This document shows, piece by piece, positions 24,438 to 32,508 of a stretch of 64,000 bases of DNA. The position numbers and the translations under genes were made by a program. Position 1 is the first letter of the stretch. Each line of letters opens with the position of its first letter. This DNA is from Christensenella sp. UBA7703 (GTDB lineage Bacteria > Bacillota > Clostridia > Christensenellales > CAG-138): positions 86,618 to 150,617 of the forward strand of contig DLGD01000014.1 in assembly GCA_002482505.1 (NCBI GenBank), written 5' to 3'. Under the pieces are notes generated by a model that had not been told where the DNA came from, ran no database searches, and saw only the letters and a program-made list of their open reading frames with translations.

Positions 24438-25577
24438 ATGGAGATCGAACAGATTCGCGAACAGATTGACACCATCGACAGCCAGCTGCTACAGCTGTTT
24501 TTAGAGCGCATGCATCTGGGGGAAGCGGTTGCGACGTACAAGCGCGAACATAACCTGCCCGTACTGAACAAAACGCGCGAGCGGGAAATCCTCGCGCGGG
24601 TGCAGACGGAGGCAGGTGAGATGGAACCCTATGCCTTTCAGCTTTTTACCACGCTGATCGAACTCAACAAAGTGCGACAGACGGAGCTGTATTCGCCGCC
24701 GTCTCGCGTGCGTTCTCTCATCGAAGGCGCGCTGGCCGCCCCCGAAGTAGTGTTTCCGCGCACGGGCACTATCGCGTGCCAGGGCGTGGAGGGCGCAAAC
24801 TCTCAGGCTGCCTGTGATAAGCTTTTGCCACGCGGCAATATCATGTATGTCAAAAGCTTTGAGGCGGTGTTTGACGCGGTGGAATCCGGGCTCTGCCAGT
24901 TTGGCGTGCTCCCCATCGAAAACAGCGCAAACGGCTCTGTGCGAATGGTCTATGATCTGCTCCAACGCAAGCGTTTCTCGATTGTGCGCGGAACGACGCT
25001 GCACATCCGCCATGAGCTGCTTGCAAAACCGGGCACGAAGCTTTCTGAAATTACGGAGATCTATTCGCATGAACAGGCCATCGGGCAATGCAGCCGGTAT
25101 CTGGGCAGCCTGAATGGCAAGGTGAAGGTGATTCCCTGCGCCAATACGGCGATCGCTGCCAAGATGGTTGCCGAGGGAATCAACCCCAAAGCCGCCGCGA
25201 TCAGCTCCCACGCATGCGCCGAGCTCTATGGACTCGAGACGATCAAGGATGACATTCAGGACAGCGACAACAACTATACGCGCTTTATCTGCATCGCGAA
25301 AAACCCGATCATCTATGCGGGCTCGAACAAAATCAGCCTGATTCTGGACTGCAAAAACGAGCCGGGCGCGCTGAACAGCATTCTCACGAAGATCTCCGCC
25401 TATGGTGTGAACACCAGCAAGCTCGAAAGCTGCCCTGTGACGGGGCGCAACTTTGAGTTTATCTTCTTCTTCGATCTGGACGCAAGCGTGCGGGAACAGG
25501 GCGTGCTGCCCATGCTGGAGGAACTGGAGCGTATCAGCGAAAGCTTCACCTTCCTTGGCAACTATTCGGTGATATAA
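24438..25577 (+). CDS. pheA: Bifunctional chorismate mutase / prephenate dehydratase (P-protein)
   Basis: 379 aa. N-terminal AroQ-type chorismate mutase (about 1-90; IREQIDTIDSQLLQLFLERM). The prephenate dehydratase domain (about 110-285) has ACQGVEGANSQAA, GVLPIENSANGSV and the catalytic TRF in NNYTRFICIA. The C-terminal ACT domain (about 295-379) has EPGALNSILTKI and KLESCPVTGRNFEF. In well-studied enzymes the Phe-binding motifs are GALV and ESRP; here they read GALN and ESCP, so feedback by Phe may be altered. GAGGAAGTAAC precedes ATG 24438. The 3' end is part of a tandem repeat. Confidence 0.95.
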   Translation: MEIEQIREQIDTIDSQLLQLFLERMHLGEAVATYKREHNLPVLNKTREREILARVQTEAGEMEPYAFQLFTTLIELNKVRQTELYSPPSRVRSLIEGALAAPEVVFPRTGTIACQGVEGANSQAACDKLLPRGNIMYVKSFEAVFDAVESGLCQFGVLPIENSANGSVRMVYDLLQRKRFSIVRGTTLHIRHELLAKPGTKLSEITEIYSHEQAIGQCSRYLGSLNGKVKVIPCANTAIAAKMVAEGINPKAAAISSHACAELYGLETIKDDIQDSDNNYTRFICIAKNPIIYAGSNKISLILDCKNEPGALNSILTKISAYGVNTSKLESCPVTGRNFEFIFFFDLDASVREQGVLPMLEELERISESFTFLGNYSVI

Positions 25578-25675
25578 TCTACGGGAGCGTGTTTACGAAT
25601 TTCGGCAACTATTCAGTGATATAATCTGCTGGAGCGTGTTTACGAATCTAGGCAACTACTCCGTGGTAGAATCGG
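25557..25675 (+). repeat. 47-bp tandem duplication spanning the end of pheA
   Basis: Copies begin at 25557, 25604 and 25651 (the last partial), each starting GGCAACTA and continuing with a GTGATATAATC-like segment. The first copy holds the last codons and stop of pheA; the later ones are non-coding relics in the pheA-aroE gap. They look like slippage or unequal duplication. Confidence 0.85.
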
Positions 25676-25720
25676 TACATATGGCTTTTTGAAATTTGGC
25701 AGTGAATAGGGATTGAGGCA

Positions 25721-26962
25721 ATGAGGGAGCGTATCTACGGGCTTCTCGGGCGGACGCTGAAGCACAGCTATTCTGTGCCGATTCACCGCGCGCTGGGAAA
25801 CGAAGGCTATGCGCTCTTTGAAATCGAGCCGGATCAACTATGCGCGTTTCTCGCGCGGGAAGATATCGGCGGGCTGAACGTGACGATTCCCTATAAGCGG
25901 GACGTGATGGCGTTTTGCGACGTGCTGGACGAGACGGCGCGTGAAATTGGCAGCGTGAACACGATTGTGCGCCGTGCGGACGGGCTTCTTGCGGGATATA
26001 ACACGGATGCATACGGGCTACGGTACATGGCAGCGCACGCAGGGATTTCGCTTGCGGGCAAGAAGGTTGTCATCCTCGGTAGCGGAGGGGCTTCCCTCAC
26101 CGCGCAATCTGTGGCAAAGGCGGCCAGTGCGAAAGAGATCGTCGTCGTTTCCCGCGGGGGAACGGACAACTACGACAATCTCAATCGCCATGCGGATGCG
26201 CAGGTGCTCGTCAACACAACGCCCATCGGCATGTACCCGCACACGGGAGAACTGCCCGCAGATCCGGCACTGTTTCCCGCTTGCGAAGGCGTATTGGAGC
26301 TCATCTACAACCCCCGCAGAACCGCGCTGGCGTTTCGCGCGGCGGAGCGCGGCATTCCCAGCTCAGAGGGGCTTTCGATGCTCACGGCGCAGGCAAAGGC
26401 GGCGGAAGAGCTATTTTTCGGGCGGGCAATTCCGGACGGCGAGAACGAACGTATTCTGCACCTCATGCGGCAAAGCACGCAGAATATCGTACTCATTGGC
26501 ATGCCGGGCAGCGGGAAGACGACCGTCGGAACCGCGCTTGCGCGGCTGACGGGGCGAGCGGCAATCGATCTGGACGAGAAGATCATGCAAGCGGACGGCA
26601 GGACGATTCCGGAGATATTCGCGCAGTCCGGCGAGGCGGCGTTTCGCACACTGGAGCGGGAAGCGGCGCAAACATGGGGCAAAGAGAGCGGGCTGATCCT
26701 CGTTACCGGCGGCGGCGTCGTCAAGGATGAGCGAAATTATCATTCGCTCAAACAAAACGGGCGCATCTACCAGATTGAGCGGGCATTATCGCTTCTTCCG
26801 CGTGAAGGCCGGCCACTTTCGCAGGCGGCAGACCTCAACGCGATGCTGCGCGAACGCGCGCCGCTGTATGCGCATTTTCGTGACGCGAGCATATCCAACA
26901 AAACAACACCGGAAGATACGGCAAAGCAAATCTGGCAGGAGTTTTGTGGCAATGCCGACTGA
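25721..26962 (+). CDS. aroEK: Shikimate dehydrogenase-shikimate kinase fusion
   Basis: 413 aa, two enzymes in one chain. The N-terminal AroE part (about 1-240) has HSYSVPIH with the shikimate-binding serines (16, 18), NVTIPYK with catalytic Lys59, NTDAYG with Asp96, the NADP loop LGSGGASLTA, and VNTTPIGMYP. The C-terminal AroK part (about 253-413) has the P-loop GMPGSGKTT at 260-268, DLDEKI, EAAFRTLEREA and VTGGGVV. It catalyses two steps of the pathway that are separated only by free shikimate. It is not a frameshift artefact: the frame is continuous and both domains look complete. Confidence 0.94.
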   Translation: MRERIYGLLGRTLKHSYSVPIHRALGNEGYALFEIEPDQLCAFLAREDIGGLNVTIPYKRDVMAFCDVLDETAREIGSVNTIVRRADGLLAGYNTDAYGLRYMAAHAGISLAGKKVVILGSGGASLTAQSVAKAASAKEIVVVSRGGTDNYDNLNRHADAQVLVNTTPIGMYPHTGELPADPALFPACEGVLELIYNPRRTALAFRAAERGIPSSEGLSMLTAQAKAAEELFFGRAIPDGENERILHLMRQSTQNIVLIGMPGSGKTTVGTALARLTGRAAIDLDEKIMQADGRTIPEIFAQSGEAAFRTLEREAAQTWGKESGLILVTGGGVVKDERNYHSLKQNGRIYQIERALSLLPREGRPLSQAADLNAMLRERAPLYAHFRDASISNKTTPEDTAKQIWQEFCGNAD

Positions 26963-26980
26963 AATGATTGGAGAGAGAGC

Positions 26981-27409
26981 ATGAAGATTCTCGTCATCAA
27001 TGGCCCAAACCTGAATTTGCTCGGCCTGCGGGAGCCGGATATCTACGGCAAACGCACCTACAGCGATCTTGTCGAGATGATCCGCACGGAGGCTGAGCGT
27101 CTTGGTGTGACGGTTGATTTTGTGCAGAGCAACCATGAAGGTGCTCTGGTGGATGCGATTCAGGGGGCTTATCAGACGGCGGACGGCATCGTGATCAACC
27201 CCGGCGCGTATACACACACGAGCATCGCCCTGCTCGACGCGGTGAAGGCGGTTGGCGTGCCGACCATCGAGGTGCACATCTCCGATCCCGACCTGCGTGA
27301 GGAGTTCCGAAAGGTGTCCTATATTCGCGCAGCCTGTATTGCCAGCATCAAAGGCCACGGACTGGAAGGATATTTAGAGGCGATGCGCCTGCTTGTAAAG
27401 AGGGTGTAA
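26981..27409 (+). CDS. aroQ: 3-dehydroquinate dehydratase, type II
   Basis: 142 aa, full length for the small dodecameric type II enzyme. ILVINGPNLNLLGLREPDIYG carries the catalytic Tyr and Arg of the flexible lid; DFVQSNHEGALVDAIQ, INPGAYTHTSIALLDA and the His in VEVHISDP-like VEVHISDPDLREEFR (here IEVHISDP) are present. It is the last gene of the operon, followed by a strong terminator. Confidence 0.97.
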   Translation: MKILVINGPNLNLLGLREPDIYGKRTYSDLVEMIRTEAERLGVTVDFVQSNHEGALVDAIQGAYQTADGIVINPGAYTHTSIALLDAVKAVGVPTIEVHISDPDLREEFRKVSYIRAACIASIKGHGLEGYLEAMRLLVKRV

Positions 27410-27434
27410 TGCCATCAAGAAACACTATAGCGTG

Positions 27435-27477
27435 ACACGCAAAAGCTTCCGGTTTCATTCCGGAAGCTTTTGCGTGT
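27435..27477. terminator. Long bidirectional terminator between aroQ and the MFS gene
   Basis: A stem of about 18 bp formed by ACACGCAAAAGCTTCCGG and its complement around a short loop. It ends both the aro operon (+) and the convergent transporter gene (-). Confidence 0.85.
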
Positions 27478-27495
27478 GTGGAAGCGGGATTTGGG

Positions 27496-28809
27496 TTATT
27501 TGACAGAATTGTAGAGCATCGGGTCTTTTGCGGTGACGCGCTTGACGAAGAGCATGCATGTAAGTCCAACGACGAGGAAGAGCAGGATGGAGCCGATGGC
27601 CCAATAGAGCCCGTTGTGCTCTGCGGTGATCGCATCAAACCCGTGATTGAGATACCAGTTATTCATCCGGAAGGACAGCGTGCCGAACACGAGCGGGCCG
27701 ATGAAGGTAGAGGTGCGTCCGGCCACAGAGAGAAATCCGTAGAACTCTGCGGTCTTTGCGGCGGGCGCGAGTTGGCTGACCATCGAGCGGCTGACCGCCT
27801 GTGCGCCGGAGAGAGAGAACCCTGCAAAGAACCCAACAACAAAGAACAACGCGAGACTGTTTGCAAAGAACAATGCAATGATGCAGGCAATCAGGAGCAC
27901 GAGCGAGATTAGAATGGAGTCTTTGCTGCTAAAACGATCCGAAATTTTGCCAAAGAGCAGCGCGCCGGCTGCGCCGGAGATCTGTATGACGATGACAAAC
28001 AGAATCAGCTGAATCTGCGTCATGCCAAAGAGTGTTCCGCCGATGATGGCTGCAAAGTCCATCAGCATCATGATACCGTCGTTATAGATCAGAAAAGCGA
28101 CGGTGTACTTGATGAATTCTTTATAGCTCTTGATAGAGCGGAAGGTCTGCATAAGGCGCTCGAACGCGGTGCGGATGTTTCCCTTTTCCGGTTTTTCGCC
28201 GGAATTCTCATCCGCTTCCTTGACCCAAAGCAGCGTCGGGATGGAGGAGAGGAGATAAAACGCTGCGGTGATCAGGAAAGCATAAGGAATCGGGAAGTTC
28301 TTGATCAACTGGATCGGAATGAGCACGAGAACCAGCGCCGCGATGCCGCCTAGCATACCGATCGCCCAACCCTTGCCGGAGACAGACCCGATTTTTTCCG
28401 GCGTGGAGACGGAGGTGAGCAGCGCGTCATAAAACACCTGCGCGCCGCGGTAACCGATCTCTGCAAGAATGAAATAGAGCATGCCTGTGAATACATCCCC
28501 TTTATGGACAAAGAAGAGCATGGCAGTAAACACGATGGACAACACGGTAAACGCCATCAGGAACGCTTTCTTGGATTTGGAATAGTCTGCAATCGTGCCC
28601 AGAATGGGTGAAATGACGGCGACGAGAACCGCTGCAATGCCGACGGAGATGCCCCATAGGTGTGTTCCTTCCGCGCCGCCGACGACCGTGCCTTTAAAAT
28701 AGGCGGAATAGACGGCAAGCAGAATGACGGAAGCGTATGCAGAGTTACCGAAGTCATAGAAATACCACGCTCTGCGTGGCCGTTTTGTGGGATCGTATGG
28801 TTTTTTCAT
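27496..28809 (-). CDS. MFS transporter of the UMF1/Atg22-like type
   Basis: 437 aa with about 12 membrane helices. The N-terminal RRAWYFYDFGNSAYASVI is the signature of the UMF1 (Vps22/BtlA-like) branch of the major facilitator superfamily, and PILGTIADYSKSKKAFL matches the loop 2-3 motif. Substrates of bacterial members are mostly unknown. The ATG at 28809 is chosen over one five codons upstream because GGAGG lies just before it. A consensus-like promoter lies about 170 nt upstream, leaving a GC-rich, structured leader. Confidence 0.85.
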   Translation of the reverse strand: MKKPYDPTKRPRRAWYFYDFGNSAYASVILLAVYSAYFKGTVVGGAEGTHLWGISVGIAAVLVAVISPILGTIADYSKSKKAFLMAFTVLSIVFTAMLFFVHKGDVFTGMLYFILAEIGYRGAQVFYDALLTSVSTPEKIGSVSGKGWAIGMLGGIAALVLVLIPIQLIKNFPIPYAFLITAAFYLLSSIPTLLWVKEADENSGEKPEKGNIRTAFERLMQTFRSIKSYKEFIKYTVAFLIYNDGIMMLMDFAAIIGGTLFGMTQIQLILFVIVIQISGAAGALLFGKISDRFSSKDSILISLVLLIACIIALFFANSLALFFVVGFFAGFSLSGAQAVSRSMVSQLAPAAKTAEFYGFLSVAGRTSTFIGPLVFGTLSFRMNNWYLNHGFDAITAEHNGLYWAIGSILLFLVVGLTCMLFVKRVTAKDPMLYNSVK

Positions 28810-28977
28810 CAATATTACCTCCAATGATACAATAGCGATGGCTTGGGATGCGGGAGGACATCACCCCGAATGATGGGATTTGCTTCTATCTGATCTCCCG
28901 AAAGGGTTTTTGCGGGGCGCGGGAAGGAATTCACCCCTAAAAGCGCAAGGACTCTATCAGCTCCCCTATTTATGCCA
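28810..28977 (-). promoter_or_regulatory. Long GC-rich structured leader of the MFS gene
   Basis: A predicted 5' leader of about 160 nt with several G-rich/C-rich segments able to pair (for example AGGGGTGAATTCC with CGCGCCCCGC further on). Some pieces recall TPP or FMN riboswitches, but the conserved cores are missing. I give no class. Confidence 0.3.
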
Positions 28978-29006
28978 ATTGTACTCCTCACGAGCCGCGC
29001 GGGCAA
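28978..29006 (-). promoter_or_regulatory. Promoter of the MFS gene
   Basis: On the minus strand: TTGCCC (29001-29006), 17-nt spacer, TACAAT (28978-28983). Confidence 0.55.
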
Positions 29007-29083
29007 CGAAGAATCAGCAGTAAATACGAGTAAAATGTGCATATCAGCCATATTTTACATTGGCGGGGAAAGGTGAAAGGATA

Positions 29084-29113
29084 TAAAAAAATCCTCCGCA
29101 AACTGCGGAGGAT
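29084..29113 (-). terminator. Intrinsic terminator of the EF-hand repeat protein gene
   Basis: Stem ATCCTCCGCA (29091-29100) / TGCGGAGGAT (29104-29113) with a 3-nt loop. On the minus strand it is followed by a T-run. Confidence 0.8.
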
Positions 29114-29155
29114 GAGAGGCTTCTTTTTGCCTATCGATGGAATGAGGAACGGACC

Positions 29156-29620
29156 TTACGCTTTGGGTTCGTCATCCTTTTTGTCAAACGCGTTGACGAC
29201 GGCATCTTTTGCATTCAAAACAGCTTCTTTTGCCTTTTCCGCGTACTCCGGTGCTTTCTCCTTCACGGTTGCTGCGGCATCGGTTACGGCATCCTTGGCT
29301 TTTTGCACATATTCGGGGGCTTTTTCCTTGACGGTCTCGGCCGCGTCGTTGACGGCTTCTTTTACATCCTCGGCGGCGTCTTTTGCCTTCTGCGTGAAGA
29401 CGGGCGCCTTTTCTTTGATCGCACTCGCTGCGTCCTGATAGACTTCCGTCGCGGCTTTTTTCACCTCTTCGAAGTAGTCTTTCACATCGACTTTTCCATC
29501 GCCGTTGACATCCTGAACGCCGTCAGGATTATTTTCCTTCACCTGTTCGGCAACCTTCACAGCGGCGACGGTTGCGCCGGCGGTCACACCGATGCCCAAG
29601 AGCTTTTTTAAGAAACCCAT
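29156..29620 (-). CDS. Small protein with EF-hand loop and amphipathic helical repeats
   Basis: 154 aa. A short hydrophobic N-terminus (about 5-22, GIGVTAGATVAAVKVA) is followed by a textbook calcium loop DVNGDGKVDVKD (residues 37-48 with D37, N39, D41, D45 and D48), like a single dockerin/EF-hand. The rest (about 55-145) is an Ala/Lys/Glu-rich series of near repeats such as VKEKAPEYVQKAKDA and VKEKAPEYAEKAKEA, resembling LEA or apolipoprotein helices. I do not recognise a named family. It could be a stress-protective or membrane-surface protein; this is inference. GAGGAGG precedes ATG 29620. Confidence 0.75.
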   Translation of the reverse strand: MGFLKKLLGIGVTAGATVAAVKVAEQVKENNPDGVQDVNGDGKVDVKDYFEEVKKAATEVYQDAASAIKEKAPVFTQKAKDAAEDVKEAVNDAAETVKEKAPEYVQKAKDAVTDAAATVKEKAPEYAEKAKEAVLNAKDAVVNAFDKKDDEPKA

Positions 29621-29645
29621 GATGGTAACCTCCTCTTTTTTTACC

Positions 29646-29674
29646 ATTATAGTTGATTTAGGAATGATTCGCAA
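29646..29674 (-). promoter_or_regulatory. SigA-type promoter of the EF-hand repeat protein gene
   Basis: On the minus strand: TTGCGA (29669-29674), 17-nt spacer, perfect TATAAT (29646-29651). Confidence 0.7.
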
Positions 29675-29804
29675 TAGAATGAGACATCGAATAAATAGAT
29701 CAAATATCAGCGTTGTTGCAGGCAAAATTGGTGTATGATATCTTCAAAGGAGATCGTTTGCTGCACACCATGAGTTGGTACAGCGCGCAAAAGGGGAGAG
29801 GACG

Positions 29805-30236
29805 ATGTTTCAGATTCAGGTCTCGCGGCTCACACCGGAGTTGTTTCATATGGCGCAAACCGGCGCCACAGAGCGGACGGCGCTGATTTCGATCATGGAT
29901 CACAAGCGTGATTGCGCTACGCGTTATCCCTCTACTGGTGTGCTCCGCCTTTGCTTTGACGACGCGGAGGAAACCGGATTTTGGCAAAACTTGATGACGC
30001 AGGAGCAAGCAGACGCGATCTGCGCGTTTGTCCTGCAATATGGGCGGGAGATCGACACTCTGATCATACACTGCACCGAGGGCGTCTCACGCAGCCCTGC
30101 GGTCGCGGCCGGCATTCTCGGCGGCCTGCGACAGGACGAGGGAATCATTCGCCGGAACCCGACGTATCACCCGAATTCATTCGTCTATCAGATGGTGCGG
30201 GAGGCGTTTGTGCGCGGTGTGCGCTGGAAAAAATAG
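29805..30236 (+). CDS. Dual-specificity-type cysteine phosphatase
   Basis: 143 aa. The active-site loop HCTEGVSRSPAVAAG gives the HCx5R(S) signature of cysteine-based phosphatases, with an upstream FDDAEE loop that may hold the general acid. It is compact and lacks other domains, as in small bacterial DSP-like proteins. The substrate is unknown. It starts at ATG 29805 after GGGGAGAGGACG and lies 21 nt upstream of the Imm-5-like gene, so the two are probably cotranscribed. Confidence 0.8.
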   Translation: MFQIQVSRLTPELFHMAQTGATERTALISIMDHKRDCATRYPSTGVLRLCFDDAEETGFWQNLMTQEQADAICAFVLQYGREIDTLIIHCTEGVSRSPAVAAGILGGLRQDEGIIRRNPTYHPNSFVYQMVREAFVRGVRWKK

Positions 30237-30257
30237 AATAAACGGGAGGAAGAACAC

Positions 30258-30818
30258 TTGCCGGGTCAACGAAAAATACTCTATTCGCGCAAGAGCGCGT
30301 GCATCGAGCCGCTCAGGCTTTTGATTGAAGAGCAAACACATAGAACCCTGGTTGCCTGGGCGCTGGAGTGCGCAAGCCGCCCGCTTGCGTTTTTTGAGGG
30401 GCGAGTTGCATGCGAACTGCGTCCGCGTGAAGCGGTCAACCGGACGTATCTTTGGGCGCAGGGCGAGATCAAGATGCCCGAAGCAAGGCGCGCAATTCTT
30501 GCGGCGCACAAGGCGGCGGGCGAAGCAGGCCGGATCGATCTATGCGCGGAAGCCGCCGCACGCGCGGTTGGCCATGCCTGCGCGACGGTGCACGCTGCGA
30601 CGCATGCGTTAGGGCTTGTGTTTTACTGGTTGACTGCGGTTGCGCGCAATACCGCGCCGGAACAACGGGATTTACGTGAGCAAGAAGAGCTCGCGTGGCT
30701 GACGGAACGCCTGCTGTATTGGCAGGATCATATCGAAAACTGGAACGCACCTTGGGCGGCGTTCCTGCTGCGCGAAGCACCGAATCAAGAGAAGCTTTTG
30801 CACGAGAGAAAAGGCTGA
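30258..30818 (+). CDS. Imm-5-like putative immunity protein
   Basis: 186 aa, all-helical, Ala-rich. ECASRPLAFFEG, RPREAVNRTYLWAQGEIKMPEARRAILAAHKAA and ARAVGHACATVHAATHALGLVFYW match the family annotated as putative immunity protein (Imm-5-like). Family members are often found without an obvious toxin, and none is visible here, so true immunity function is unproven. The start is probably TTG 30258, behind GGGAGGAAGAAC. Confidence 0.7.
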   Translation: MPGQRKILYSRKSACIEPLRLLIEEQTHRTLVAWALECASRPLAFFEGRVACELRPREAVNRTYLWAQGEIKMPEARRAILAAHKAAGEAGRIDLCAEAAARAVGHACATVHAATHALGLVFYWLTAVARNTAPEQRDLREQEELAWLTERLLYWQDHIENWNAPWAAFLLREAPNQEKLLHERKG

Positions 30819-30831
30819 TAAACCGATCAAC

Positions 30832-31042
30832 AGCCCGCCTTACGGCGGGCTCAGAGCATCGACAAACCCCGCTAAGGGGGTATAGGGGATCGAAAATTCC
30901 CCATCTTCCAATCAAATTCGGCGATTCATTCGCTGAATTTGCTAAAAATGGCGCTTTTAGCGGTATTTTTTACCCAAAGCAAAACCCATCGGCGAAGTCC
31001 GCAGGACTTTGTCGATGGGCTGAGCCCGCCTTACGGCGAGCT
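30832..31042. mobile_element. MITE-like element with palindromic terminal inverted repeats
   Basis: About 211 bp with no ORF. The left end (30832-30866) contains CCGCC-ttac-GGCGG then GGCTCAGAGCATCGACAAA. The right end (31007-31042), read in reverse, gives CGCCGTAAGGCGGGCTCAG then CCCATCGACAAAG, so the ends match over about 30 bp with few differences. Internal short palindromes (CCCCGCTAAGGGG, AAGTCCGCAGGACTT) are present. No transposase and no other copy is seen in the window, and I could not define a target duplication. Confidence 0.65.
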
Positions 31043-31066
31043 GTTTTGAGGGCGAACGATCTGCCG

Positions 31067-32296
31067 TTATGCGCTTTTGGACGATAGATAATACAGCGGC
31101 AGCGCAAGCAACTGCGCGCCGACGGATACCGCAATCATCGCGGGGATGCTGAAATCATACAGCGCGCCCAGCAACCAGCTGCCGAGGAACCAGAACACGC
31201 CAAAGACGCATTCGAAGATGCCATATCCCGTGGCGCGGCTTGCCTTGGGCACGATGTTTGCCACCGCGGCCTTCAGGATTGACTCCTGCGCACCCATGCC
31301 GATTCCCCACATTGCAATGCCGACAAGCAGCGCAAGATTGCTCGTTCCGCCGAAGATGAGCAGCGCAAACGGCGCGGAGAGCGCGGTGGAAATCATCAGC
31401 GCGCGTACGCCTTTCTTGTCATACAACAACCCGAATACCATCGCGGAGGCGGCATCGACCAGCATCGCGCCCGCGTAAAGCAGCGGCAGTGTTCCGCTGT
31501 TGACAAACGAGCCTGCTTCCGAAAGCCCGGCAGAAAGCGCGGTATGCGTGCGTGAAACATGCATCAAAATCAGCGAATAGTCGATAAACCCAAACGCAAA
31601 GAGGCTGATCCCCGCAAGGTAGAGGATGAATTTCCGATTCAGACGAAACGGGATGAGCTGCTTGGGTTCCGGCTCAAACTGCTCCGGATTCGGGAATTTT
31701 CGTTTGGTGACGAACAGCATGGCGATGGTGGCAATCGCGGGAATGATCAATAGCGCAAGGGCAAAGGAATACCGCTGCACAAGGCTTCCATCGGTTTTGA
31801 ACAGGAGTACAAGATAGAGCATCACAGGGCCGAGAAACGCGCCGAACTGATCGACCAGTTCCTGAATCGCAAAGCTCTTGCCGACGCCTTCCTGCGTTGC
31901 CGCAAAGGACATCAGCGTGCTCTTGGCGGGTTTTTTGATCGCCTTACCGATGCGCTCTATGACGATCAGCCCGCTGGCGAATACCCAGCCGTGTTCCCCC
32001 GCGAGGGCGAGGGCTGGCACCGCAAGCACATCAATCACATAACCGATGATCGTGATGAGCCAATAGCGCTTGGTTTTGTCTGCAAAGTGCCCGAACAGAA
32101 GGCGCAGGGAATAGCCCGCAAGTTCGCCAAGGCCGGAGACAAAGCCGATTGTCGCGGCAGATGCGCCAAGCAGTGAGAGATATGCCCCGCGAATACTCGC
32201 CGCGCCCTCGTGTGTCATGTCCGAAAGCAGACTCACAACGCTAAAGAGCAGGATAAATGTCATCGCAGGTGTAATGGATAGGAGTTTCTTCTTCAT
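31067..32296 (-). CDS. Major facilitator superfamily transporter
   Basis: 409 aa with about 12 membrane helices. The N-terminal SVVSLLSDMTHEGAASIRGAYL and LFGHFADKTKRYWLIT (loop 2-3 motif) place it in the MFS; KKPAKSTLMSFAA and GMGAQESILKAAVA recur in a branch of uncharacterised clostridial/actinobacterial MFS proteins. The substrate is unknown. An in-frame start 52 codons further upstream would add a soluble, unlikely N-terminus, so I use ATG 32296, although its ribosome site (GAAGACGAT) is weak. Confidence 0.8.
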   Translation of the reverse strand: MKKKLLSITPAMTFILLFSVVSLLSDMTHEGAASIRGAYLSLLGASAATIGFVSGLGELAGYSLRLLFGHFADKTKRYWLITIIGYVIDVLAVPALALAGEHGWVFASGLIVIERIGKAIKKPAKSTLMSFAATQEGVGKSFAIQELVDQFGAFLGPVMLYLVLLFKTDGSLVQRYSFALALLIIPAIATIAMLFVTKRKFPNPEQFEPEPKQLIPFRLNRKFILYLAGISLFAFGFIDYSLILMHVSRTHTALSAGLSEAGSFVNSGTLPLLYAGAMLVDAASAMVFGLLYDKKGVRALMISTALSAPFALLIFGGTSNLALLVGIAMWGIGMGAQESILKAAVANIVPKASRATGYGIFECVFGVFWFLGSWLLGALYDFSIPAMIAVSVGAQLLALPLYYLSSKSA

Positions 32297-32455
32297 ATCG
32301 TCTTCTATGCCATTTCCAGTTTGTTTGGTGAATGGGGGTTCATCTCGTATTTTAGACTTGAGGTGTTCGCGCGTCAATGAATGGCGCTGCCAAACAGGTA
32401 AAATATCTTTGATCATCTCAACCTTTGGATAGGATACAAGGCTTATCGACAAAGA

Positions 32456-32486
32456 TTAAGCCCGCGCCGTGTGGCGCGGGCTTTGT
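32456..32486 (-). terminator. Terminator of the amt operon
   Basis: Stem AAGCCCGCGCC (32459-32469) / GGCGCGGGCTT with loop GTGT, just downstream of the amt stop codon, with T-rich sequence on the minus strand. Confidence 0.75.
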
Positions 32487-32508
32487 GCTGGAACGCGGTG
32501 TTTTGCGT

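Noticed and set aside
28825..28977. TPP or FMN riboswitch
   Set aside because: Short similarities exist, but the conserved cores (CUGAUC and GGAUAAUGCC for TPP; the GGCAGGG/ACCGGCGG pair for FMN) are absent.
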